NCBI GenBank assembly: GCA_019828595.1
Contig: JAHQRK010000073.1
Span: 1-40,822 of the forward strand
Length of the DNA stretch: 40,822 bases
Direction: 5' to 3'
From: Aphanomyces cochlioides
Lineage: Eukaryota; Oomycota; Saprolegniomycetes; Saprolegniales; Verrucalvaceae
Shown piece by piece: positions 1 to 8,234 of this stretch. The notes under the pieces were generated by a model. The model saw only the letters and a program-made list of their open reading frames with translations. It ran no database searches and was not told the origin of the DNA. A program made the position numbers and the translations under genes. Within the stretch, counting starts at the first letter, position 1. Each line of letters starts with the position of its first letter.

Positions 1-30
1 CTTCAAACATGCCAGACGTGGCGAGTGGGT

Positions 31-49
31 ATCTCGATGGGGTCGAGAT
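31..49. repeat. Dyad in monomer: 7-bp arms, 5-nt loop (example copy)
   Basis: ATCTCGA at 31-37 and TCGAGAT at 43-49 are perfect reverse complements around a TGGGG loop. It recurs in nearly every monomer, and the 12172 island edge (ATCCCCGA) is one of the few copies where it is broken. It could form a small hairpin in single-stranded DNA or RNA, or be a protein-binding dyad. No binding factor can be named. Confidence 0.8.
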
Positions 50-59
50 GTGCATGTGG

Positions 60-65
60 CACGTG
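60..65. promoter_or_regulatory. G-box palindrome CACGTG, one per monomer (example copy)
   Basis: CACGTG sits in the context GGCACGTGGG in each standard monomer. It is the core site of bHLH and bZIP factors (the G-box in plants, the E-box class in animals). A related ACGTGGC core lies 44 bp upstream at 16-22. At about 217 copies these are a dense field of potential sites. In the diverged island the box is changed to GATGTG (11795-11800) and GACGTG (12171-12176). That the sites are used is not shown. Confidence 0.35.
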
Positions 66-89
66 GGTACCAAAAGTGGAGAAAAAGTG

Positions 90-101
90 GCATCGAGATG
101 C
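90..101. repeat. Dyad in monomer: GCATC-GA-GATGC (example copy)
   Basis: Perfect 5-bp arms are separated by only two bases, so this is better read as a near-palindromic binding-site shape than as a stable hairpin. It overlaps the ATGCAT palindrome at 98-103. The TCGAGAT inside it repeats the right arm of the 31-49 dyad exactly 50 bp downstream. It is altered in the copies at 8221 and 23490. Confidence 0.75.
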
Positions 102-142
102 ATTTTGTGGGGTATGATTGGGACTATCGCGTGTTGATTTCG

Positions 143-162
143 GACCAAGTTGATGCTTGGTC
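143..162. repeat. Dyad in monomer: GACCAAG / CTTGGTC, 6-nt loop (example copy)
   Basis: Perfect 7-bp inverted arms at 143-149 and 156-162 flank the loop TTGATG. The left arm and loop are the part that differs most in the diverged monomers at 7877-7911, 11876-11892 and 12061-12090. The dyad is therefore intact in the amplified form and broken in the minority forms. Function is unknown. Confidence 0.8.
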
Positions 163-804
163 GTCCACCACACGAGCATGACACCTTTCAAACATGCCAG
201 ACGTGGCGAGTGGGTATCTCGATGGGGTCGAGATGTGCATGTGGCACGTGGGTACCAAAAGTGGAGAAAAAGTGGCATCGAGATGCATTTTGTGGGGTAT
301 GATTGGGACTATCGCGTGTTGATTTCGGACCAAGTTGATGCTTGGTCGTCCACCACACGAGCATGACACCTTTCAAACATGCCAGACGTGGCGAGTGGGT
401 ATCTCGATGGGGTCGAGATGTGCATGTGGCACGTGGGTACCAAAAGTGGAGAAAAAGTGGCATCGAGATGCATTTTGTGGGGTATGATTGGGACTATCGC
501 GTGTTGATTTCGGACCAAGTTGATGCTTGGTCGTCCACCACACGAGCATGACACCTTTCAAACATGCCAGACGTGGCGAGTGGGTATCTCGATGGGGTCG
601 AGATGTGCATGTGGCACGTGGGTACCAAAAGTGGAGAAAAAGTGGCATCGAGATGCATTTTGTGGGGTATGATTGGGACTATCGCGTGTTGATTTCGGAC
701 CAAGTTGATGCTTGGTCGTCCACCACACGAGCATGACACCTTTCAAACATGCCAGACGTGGCGAGTGGGTATCTCGATGGGGTCGAGATGTGCATGTGGC
801 ACGT

Positions 805-913
805 GGGTACCAAAAGTGGATTAAATGAGTTGTATTAACCTTATTTTTGAGCAAAGGCCCTAATGACTTACTAATTTGCCTCGTACTGTATAAATATGGG
901 TACCAAAAGTGGA
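805..913 (+). repeat. Insert copy 1 (77 bp) with 16-bp flanking direct duplication
   Basis: A 77-bp sequence unrelated to the monomer lies at 821-897. It is 30% GC against 51% in the monomer. It is bracketed by two copies of GGGTACCAAAAGTGGA (805-820 and 898-913), so the net gain is 93 bp. A 16-bp flanking duplication falls in the size range of target-site duplications made by LINE or SINE retrotransposition. However, no poly-A tail, polymerase III box or terminal inverted repeat is visible in the element. The duplication could instead come from slippage or unequal exchange. The insert ends in TATAAATAT (889-897). Confidence 0.9.
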
Positions 914-2763
914 GAAAAAGTGGCATCGAGATGCATTTTGTGGGGTATGATTGGGACTATCGCGTGTTGATTTCGGACCAAGTTGATGCTTGGTCGTCCA
1001 CCACACGAGCATGACACCTTTCAAACATGCCAGACGTGGCGAGTGGGTATCTCGATGGGGTCGAGATGTGCATGTGGCACGTGGGTACCAAAAGTGGAGA
1101 AAAAGTGGCATCGAGATGCATTTTGTGGGGTATGATTGGGACTATCGCGTGTTGATTTCGGACCAAGTTGATGCTTGGTCGTCCACCACACGAGCATGAC
1201 ACCTTTCAAACATGCCAGACGTGGCGAGTGGGTATCTCGATGGGGTCGAGATGTGCATGTGGCACGTGGGTACCAAAAGTGGAGAAAAAGTGGCATCGAG
1301 ATGCATTTTGTGGGGTATGATTGGGACTATCGCGTGTTGATTTCGGACCAAGTTGATGCTTGGTCGTCCACCACACGAGCATGACACCTTTCAAACATGC
1401 CAGACGTGGCGAGTGGGTATCTCGATGGGGTCGAGATGTGCATGTGGCACGTGGGTACCAAAAGTGGAGAAAAAGTGGCATCGAGATGCATTTTGTGGGG
1501 TATGATTGGGACTATCGCGTGTTGATTTCGGACCAAGTTGATGCTTGGTCGTCCACCACACGAGCATGACACCTTTCAAACATGCCAGACGTGGCGAGTG
1601 GGTATCTCGATGGGGTCGAGATGTGCATGTGGCACGTGGGTACCAAAAGTGGAGAAAAAGTGGCATCGAGATGCATTTTGTGGGGTATGATTGGGACTAT
1701 CGCGTGTTGATTTCGGACCAAGTTGATGCTTGGTCGTCCACCACACGAGCATGACACCTTTCAAACATGCCAGACGTGGCGAGTGGGTATCTCGATGGGG
1801 TCGAGATGTGCATGTGGCACGTGGGTACCAAAAGTGGAGAAAAAGTGGCATCGAGATGCATTTTGTGGGGTATGATTGGGACTATCGCGTGTTGATTTCG
1901 GACCAAGTTGATGCTTGGTCGTCCACCACACGAGCATGACACCTTTCAAACATGCCAGACGTGGCGAGTGGGTATCTCGATGGGGTCGAGATGTGCATGT
2001 GGCACGTGGGTACCAAAAGTGGAGAAAAAGTGGCATCGAGATGCATTTTGTGGGGTATGATTGGGACTATCGCGTGTTGATTTCGGACCAAGTTGATGCT
2101 TGGTCGTCCACCACACGAGCATGACACCTTTCAAACATGCCAGACGTGGCGAGTGGGTATCTCGATGGGGTCGAGATGTGCATGTGGCACGTGGGTACCA
2201 AAAGTGGAGAAAAAGTGGCATCGAGATGCATTTTGTGGGGTATGATTGGGACTATCGCGTGTTGATTTCGGACCAAGTTGATGCTTGGTCGTCCACCACA
2301 CGAGCATGACACCTTTCAAACATGCCAGACGTGGCGAGTGGGTATCTCGATGGGGTCGAGATGTGCATGTGGCACGTGGGTACCAAAAGTGGAGAAAAAG
2401 TGGCATCGAGATGCATTTTGTGGGGTATGATTGGGACTATCGCGTGTTGATTTCGGACCAAGTTGATGCTTGGTCGTCCACCACACGAGCATGACACCTT
2501 TCAAACATGCCAGACGTGGCGAGTGGGTATCTCGATGGGGTCGAGATGTGCATGTGGCACGTGGGTACCAAAAGTGGAGAAAAAGTGGCATCGAGATGCA
2601 TTTTGTGGGGTATGATTGGGACTATCGCGTGTTGATTTCGGACCAAGTTGATGCTTGGTCGTCCACCACACGAGCATGACACCTTTCAAACATGCCAGAC
2701 GTGGCGAGTGGGTATCTCGATGGGGTCGAGATGTGCATGTGGCACGTGGGTACCAAAAGTGGA
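821..2763 (+). repeat. Higher-order unit 1: insert plus ten monomers (1943 bp)
   Basis: This unit runs from the first base of insert copy 1 to the last base before insert copy 2: 77 bp insert, a 16-bp duplicated segment and ten 185-bp monomers (93 + 1850 = 1943). The monomers inside show no variants by eye, so the higher-order period is defined by insert spacing rather than by monomer types. Confidence 0.75.
889..897 (+). promoter_or_regulatory. TATA-box-like TATAAATAT at the 3' end of the insert
   Basis: TATAAATAT matches the usual eukaryotic (and plant) RNA polymerase II TATA consensus. It lies directly before GGGTACC, where the monomer resumes. If active it would start a + strand transcript about 25-35 bp into the following monomers. 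The same box ends every 77-bp copy and the 75-bp copy, and is degenerate (TATAAAAAAT) at 7805-7814. TATA followed by GGG also loosely resembles plant RNA polymerase I start sites, but no ribosomal gene is near. This is motif evidence only; such a string can arise by chance in AT-rich DNA. Confidence 0.25.
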
Positions 2764-2856
2764 TTAAATGAGTTGTATTAACCTTATTTTTGAGCAAAGG
2801 CCCTAATGACTTACTAATTTGCCTCGTACTGTATAAATATGGGTACCAAAAGTGGA
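2748..2856 (+). repeat. Insert copy 2 (77 bp) with 16-bp flanking direct duplication
   Basis: The insert at 2764-2840 is identical by eye to copy 1 and is flanked by the same 16-mer at 2748-2763 and 2841-2856. It lies exactly 1943 bp after copy 1, with ten complete monomers between (898-2747). Confidence 0.9.
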
Positions 2857-4706
2857 GAAAAAGTGGCATCGAGATGCATTTTGTGGGGTATGATTGGGAC
2901 TATCGCGTGTTGATTTCGGACCAAGTTGATGCTTGGTCGTCCACCACACGAGCATGACACCTTTCAAACATGCCAGACGTGGCGAGTGGGTATCTCGATG
3001 GGGTCGAGATGTGCATGTGGCACGTGGGTACCAAAAGTGGAGAAAAAGTGGCATCGAGATGCATTTTGTGGGGTATGATTGGGACTATCGCGTGTTGATT
3101 TCGGACCAAGTTGATGCTTGGTCGTCCACCACACGAGCATGACACCTTTCAAACATGCCAGACGTGGCGAGTGGGTATCTCGATGGGGTCGAGATGTGCA
3201 TGTGGCACGTGGGTACCAAAAGTGGAGAAAAAGTGGCATCGAGATGCATTTTGTGGGGTATGATTGGGACTATCGCGTGTTGATTTCGGACCAAGTTGAT
3301 GCTTGGTCGTCCACCACACGAGCATGACACCTTTCAAACATGCCAGACGTGGCGAGTGGGTATCTCGATGGGGTCGAGATGTGCATGTGGCACGTGGGTA
3401 CCAAAAGTGGAGAAAAAGTGGCATCGAGATGCATTTTGTGGGGTATGATTGGGACTATCGCGTGTTGATTTCGGACCAAGTTGATGCTTGGTCGTCCACC
3501 ACACGAGCATGACACCTTTCAAACATGCCAGACGTGGCGAGTGGGTATCTCGATGGGGTCGAGATGTGCATGTGGCACGTGGGTACCAAAAGTGGAGAAA
3601 AAGTGGCATCGAGATGCATTTTGTGGGGTATGATTGGGACTATCGCGTGTTGATTTCGGACCAAGTTGATGCTTGGTCGTCCACCACACGAGCATGACAC
3701 CTTTCAAACATGCCAGACGTGGCGAGTGGGTATCTCGATGGGGTCGAGATGTGCATGTGGCACGTGGGTACCAAAAGTGGAGAAAAAGTGGCATCGAGAT
3801 GCATTTTGTGGGGTATGATTGGGACTATCGCGTGTTGATTTCGGACCAAGTTGATGCTTGGTCGTCCACCACACGAGCATGACACCTTTCAAACATGCCA
3901 GACGTGGCGAGTGGGTATCTCGATGGGGTCGAGATGTGCATGTGGCACGTGGGTACCAAAAGTGGAGAAAAAGTGGCATCGAGATGCATTTTGTGGGGTA
4001 TGATTGGGACTATCGCGTGTTGATTTCGGACCAAGTTGATGCTTGGTCGTCCACCACACGAGCATGACACCTTTCAAACATGCCAGACGTGGCGAGTGGG
4101 TATCTCGATGGGGTCGAGATGTGCATGTGGCACGTGGGTACCAAAAGTGGAGAAAAAGTGGCATCGAGATGCATTTTGTGGGGTATGATTGGGACTATCG
4201 CGTGTTGATTTCGGACCAAGTTGATGCTTGGTCGTCCACCACACGAGCATGACACCTTTCAAACATGCCAGACGTGGCGAGTGGGTATCTCGATGGGGTC
4301 GAGATGTGCATGTGGCACGTGGGTACCAAAAGTGGAGAAAAAGTGGCATCGAGATGCATTTTGTGGGGTATGATTGGGACTATCGCGTGTTGATTTCGGA
4401 CCAAGTTGATGCTTGGTCGTCCACCACACGAGCATGACACCTTTCAAACATGCCAGACGTGGCGAGTGGGTATCTCGATGGGGTCGAGATGTGCATGTGG
4501 CACGTGGGTACCAAAAGTGGAGAAAAAGTGGCATCGAGATGCATTTTGTGGGGTATGATTGGGACTATCGCGTGTTGATTTCGGACCAAGTTGATGCTTG
4601 GTCGTCCACCACACGAGCATGACACCTTTCAAACATGCCAGACGTGGCGAGTGGGTATCTCGATGGGGTCGAGATGTGCATGTGGCACGTGGGTACCAAA
4701 AGTGGA
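2764..4706 (+). repeat. Higher-order unit 2: insert plus ten monomers (1943 bp)
   Basis: This unit has the same length, insert and monomer number as unit 1, with no difference seen on reading. The two are best explained as a tandem segmental duplication of a whole 1943-bp block rather than two independent insertions. Confidence 0.75.
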
Positions 4707-4799
4707 TTAAATGAGTTGTATTAACCTTATTTTTGAGCAAAGGCCCTAATGACTTACTAATTTGCCTCGTACTGTATAAATATGGGTACCAAAAGTGGA
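4691..4799 (+). repeat. Insert copy 3 (77 bp) with 16-bp flanking direct duplication
   Basis: The insert at 4707-4783 is flanked by the 16-mer at 4691-4706 and 4784-4799. It is again exactly 1943 bp after the previous copy, with ten monomers between. It repeats the phase, length and sequence of copies 1 and 2. Confidence 0.9.
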
Positions 4800-6740
4800 G
4801 AAAAAGTGGCATCGAGATGCATTTTGTGGGGTATGATTGGGACTATCGCGTGTTGATTTCGGACCAAGTTGATGCTTGGTCGTCCACCACACGAGCATGA
4901 CACCTTTCAAACATGCCAGACGTGGCGAGTGGGTATCTCGATGGGGTCGAGATGTGCATGTGGCACGTGGGTACCAAAAGTGGAGAAAAAGTGGCATCGA
5001 GATGCATTTTGTGGGGTATGATTGGGACTATCGCGTGTTGATTTCGGACCAAGTTGATGCTTGGTCGTCCACCACACGAGCATGACACCTTTCAAACATG
5101 CCAGACGTGGCGAGTGGGTATCTCGATGGGGTCGAGATGTGCATGTGGCACGTGGGTACCAAAAGTGGAGAAAAAGTGGCATCGAGATGCATTTTGTGGG
5201 GTATGATTGGGACTATCGCGTGTTGATTTCGGACCAAGTTGATGCTTGGTCGTCCACCACACGAGCATGACACCTTTCAAACATGCCAGACGTGGCGAGT
5301 GGGTATCTCGATGGGGTCGAGATGTGCATGTGGCACGTGGGTACCAAAAGTGGATTAAATGAGTTGTATTAACCTTATTTTTGAGCAAAGGCCCTAATGA
5401 CTTTAATTTGCCTCGTACTGTATAAATATGGGTACCAAAAGTGGAGAAAAAGTGGCATCGAGATGCATTTTGTGGGGTATGATTGGGACTATCGCGTGTT
5501 GATTTCGGACCAAGTTGATGCTTGGTCGTCCACCACACGAGCATGACACCTTTCAAACATGCCAGACGTGGCGAGTGGGTATCTCGATGGGGTCGAGATG
5601 TGCATGTGGCACGTGGGTACCAAAAGTGGAGAAAAAGTGGCATCGAGATGCATTTTGTGGGGTATGATTGGGACTATCGCGTGTTGATTTCGGACCAAGT
5701 TGATGCTTGGTCGTCCACCACACGAGCATGACACCTTTCAAACATGCCAGACGTGGCGAGTGGGTATCTCGATGGGGTCGAGATGTGCATGTGGCACGTG
5801 GGTACCAAAAGTGGAGAAAAAGTGGCATCGAGATGCATTTTGTGGGGTATGATTGGGACTATCGCGTGTTGATTTCGGACCAAGTTGATGCTTGGTCGTC
5901 CACCACACGAGCATGACACCTTTCAAACATGCCAGACGTGGCGAGTGGGTATCTCGATGGGGTCGAGATGTGCATGTGGCACGTGGGTACCAAAAGTGGA
6001 GAAAAAGTGGCATCGAGATGCATTTTGTGGGGTATGATTGGGACTATCGCGTGTTGATTTCGGACCAAGTTGATGCTTGGTCGTCCACCACACGAGCATG
6101 ACACCTTTCAAACATGCCAGACGTGGCGAGTGGGTATCTCGATGGGGTCGAGATGTGCATGTGGCACGTGGGTACCAAAAGTGGAGAAAAAGTGGCATCG
6201 AGATGCATTTTGTGGGGTATGATTGGGACTATCGCGTGTTGATTTCGGACCAAGTTGATGCTTGGTCGTCCACCACACGAGCATGACACCTTTCAAACAT
6301 GCCAGACGTGGCGAGTGGGTATCTCGATGGGGTCGAGATGTGCATGTGGCACGTGGGTACCAAAAGTGGAGAAAAAGTGGCATCGAGATGCATTTTGTGG
6401 GGTATGATTGGGACTATCGCGTGTTGATTTCGGACCAAGTTGATGCTTGGTCGTCCACCACACGAGCATGACACCTTTCAAACATGCCAGACGTGGCGAG
6501 TGGGTATCTCGATGGGGTCGAGATGTGCATGTGGCACGTGGGTACCAAAAGTGGAGAAAAAGTGGCATCGAGATGCATTTTGTGGGGTATGATTGGGACT
6601 ATCGCGTGTTGATTTCGGACCAAGTTGATGCTTGGTCGTCCACCACACGAGCATGACACCTTTCAAACATGCCAGACGTGGCGAGTGGGTATCTCGATGG
6701 GGTCGAGATGTGCATGTGGCACGTGGGTACCAAAAGTGGA
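4707..6740 (+). repeat. Higher-order unit 3 with an extra insert (2034 bp, 3+7 monomers)
   Basis: Between insert copies 3 and 5 there are again ten monomers, but the 75-bp insert copy 4 and its 16-bp duplication interrupt them after the third. The length is 1943 + 91 = 2034 bp. The conserved total of ten suggests that copy 4 was added to an existing ten-monomer unit. Confidence 0.65.
5339..5445 (+). repeat. Insert copy 4, 75-bp variant, with 16-bp flanking duplication
   Basis: The insert at 5355-5429 has a 2-bp deletion: it reads GACTTTAATTT where the other copies read GACTTACTAATTT. It is flanked by the 16-mer at 5339-5354 and 5430-5445. It follows copy 3 after only three monomers and is followed by seven before copy 5, so it splits a ten-monomer interval. 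It is the only 75-bp form seen, which marks it as a distinct lineage of the insert. Confidence 0.9.
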
Positions 6741-6833
6741 TTAAATGAGTTGTATTAACCTTATTTTTGAGCAAAGGCCCTAATGACTTACTAATTTGCC
6801 TCGTACTGTATAAATATGGGTACCAAAAGTGGA
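6725..6833 (+). repeat. Insert copy 5 (77 bp) with 16-bp flanking direct duplication
   Basis: The insert at 6741-6817 has the full 77-bp sequence, flanked by the 16-mer at 6725-6740 and 6818-6833. Seven monomers separate it from copy 4, and ten monomers plus copy 4 separate it from copy 3. Exactly five monomers (925 bp) lie between its right junction and the degenerate copy at 7743. Confidence 0.9.
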
Positions 6834-6904
6834 GAAAAAGTGGCATCGAGATGCATTTTGTGGGGTATGATTGGGACTATCGCGTGTTGATTTCGGACCA
6901 AGTT

Positions 6905-6905
6905 T
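6905..6905 (+). other. Single substitution G to T in monomer
   Basis: AGTTTATGCT replaces AGTTGATGCT in the loop of the GACCAAG/CTTGGTC dyad, in the first full copy after insert 5. No other copy with this change was noticed. Confidence 0.85.
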
Positions 6906-7742
6906 ATGCTTGGTCGTCCACCACACGAGCATGACACCTTTCAAACATGCCAGACGTGGCGAGTGGGTATCTCGATGGGGTCGAGATGTGCATGTGGCAC
7001 GTGGGTACCAAAAGTGGAGAAAAAGTGGCATCGAGATGCATTTTGTGGGGTATGATTGGGACTATCGCGTGTTGATTTCGGACCAAGTTGATGCTTGGTC
7101 GTCCACCACACGAGCATGACACCTTTCAAACATGCCAGACGTGGCGAGTGGGTATCTCGATGGGGTCGAGATGTGCATGTGGCACGTGGGTACCAAAAGT
7201 GGAGAAAAAGTGGCATCGAGATGCATTTTGTGGGGTATGATTGGGACTATCGCGTGTTGATTTCGGACCAAGTTGATGCTTGGTCGTCCACCACACGAGC
7301 ATGACACCTTTCAAACATGCCAGACGTGGCGAGTGGGTATCTCGATGGGGTCGAGATGTGCATGTGGCACGTGGGTACCAAAAGTGGAGAAAAAGTGGCA
7401 TCGAGATGCATTTTGTGGGGTATGATTGGGACTATCGCGTGTTGATTTCGGACCAAGTTGATGCTTGGTCGTCCACCACACGAGCATGACACCTTTCAAA
7501 CATGCCAGACGTGGCGAGTGGGTATCTCGATGGGGTCGAGATGTGCATGTGGCACGTGGGTACCAAAAGTGGAGAAAAAGTGGCATCGAGATGCATTTTG
7601 TGGGGTATGATTGGGACTATCGCGTGTTGATTTCGGACCAAGTTGATGCTTGGTCGTCCACCACACGAGCATGACACCTTTCAAACATGCCAGACGTGGC
7701 GAGTGGGTATCTCGATGGGGTCGAGATGTGCATGTGGCACGT

Positions 7743-7814
7743 ATGAGTTGTATTAACCTTATTTTTTGACAAGGGCCAATGACTTACGAATTTGCCTCGT
7801 ACTGTATAAAAAAT
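7743..7814 (+). repeat. Insert copy 6, degenerate (about 72 bp), no flanking duplication
   Basis: This copy keeps the backbone of the insert (ATGAGTTGTATTAACC, then TTTGCCTCGTACTGTATAAA) but differs at several sites: TTTTTTGACAAGGGCC for TTTTTGAGCAAAGGCCC, CGAATTT for CTAATTT, and AAAAAAT for AAATAT. It joins the left monomer directly at GGCACGT and the right monomer at GGG. No monomer bases are lost or duplicated, and the leading TTAA of the other copies is reduced. It is either the older, pre-duplication form or a copy that lost about 19 bp. Confidence 0.85.
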
Positions 7815-8234
7815 GGGACCAAAAGTGGGAGAAAAGTGGCATCGAGATGGCAATATTTGTGGGGTATGATTGGGACTATCGCGTGTTGATTTTGGACCAA
7901 GTCTCGATGCTTGGTCGTCCACCACACCAGCATTACACCTTTTAAAGATGCGAGTACGTGGCGCAGTGGGCGTTTCAATGGGCTTGAGATGTGCATGTGG
8001 CACGTGGGTACCAAAAGTGGAATAAAAAAGTGGCATCGAGATGCATTTTGTGGGGTATGATTGGTATTATCCCCTGTTTATCTCAAATCTAAGTTGATGC
8101 TTGGTCGTCCACCACACGAGCATGACACCTTTCAAACATGCCAGACGTGGCGAGTGGGTATCTCGATGGGGTCGAGATGTGCATGTGGCACGTGGGTACC
8201 AAAAGTGGAGAAAAAGTGGCATCAAGACGCGGAT
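7815..8234 (+). repeat. Diverged monomer island after the degenerate insert
   Basis: About two and a quarter monomers carry many substitutions and small indels. Examples are GATGGCAATATTTGTGG (about 7846-7862), GATTTTGGACCAAGTCTCGATG (about 7887-7908), ACACCAGCATTACACC (7922-7937), GTATTATCCCCTGTTTATC (8065-8083) and ATCAAGACGCGGATTTGTGG (8221-8240). The monomers on both sides are standard. It looks like an older piece of the array that escaped homogenisation. Confidence 0.85.

Larger units (their letters stand above)
6..190 (+). repeat. Representative satellite monomer (reference copy, 185 bp)
   Basis: This copy is taken as the reference because its sequence matches the great majority of the others. 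By direct count it holds 44 A, 46 T, 60 G and 35 C (51% GC). It has 11 CpG dinucleotides against about 11 expected. Landmarks by position: ACGTGGC at 16-22, a dyad at 31-49, CACGTG at 60-65, GGTACC (KpnI) at 66-71, a dyad at 90-101, ATGCAT (NsiI) at 98-103, and a dyad at 143-162. TCGA (TaqI) occurs three times. KpnI or NsiI digestion should therefore give a 185-bp ladder. The choice of first base is arbitrary. Confidence 0.95.

Noticed and set aside
90..101. GCATCGAGATGC as an RNA hairpin or terminator
   Set aside because: A two-base loop is too tight for a stable hairpin, and there is no T-run after it that would suggest a terminator. I list it only as a dyad.
821..897. Miniature inverted-repeat transposon
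   Set aside because: Its ends (TTAAATGAG and TATAAATAT) are not inverted repeats of each other, and the flanking duplication is much longer than the 2-10 bp usual for that class.
805..913. SINE or LINE fragment
   Set aside because: The 16-bp flanking duplication is suggestive, but the 77-bp element has no poly-A or other simple tail, no A or B box and no coding remnant, and one copy lacks the duplication. I kept it as an unclassified insert.
5092..5643. Longest open frame (about 183 codons, minus strand) across insert copy 4
   Set aside because: It arises only because the 75-bp insert with its 16-bp duplication links two repeat frames. Its product is monomer-derived sequence on both sides of the translated insert, so it is not a gene.
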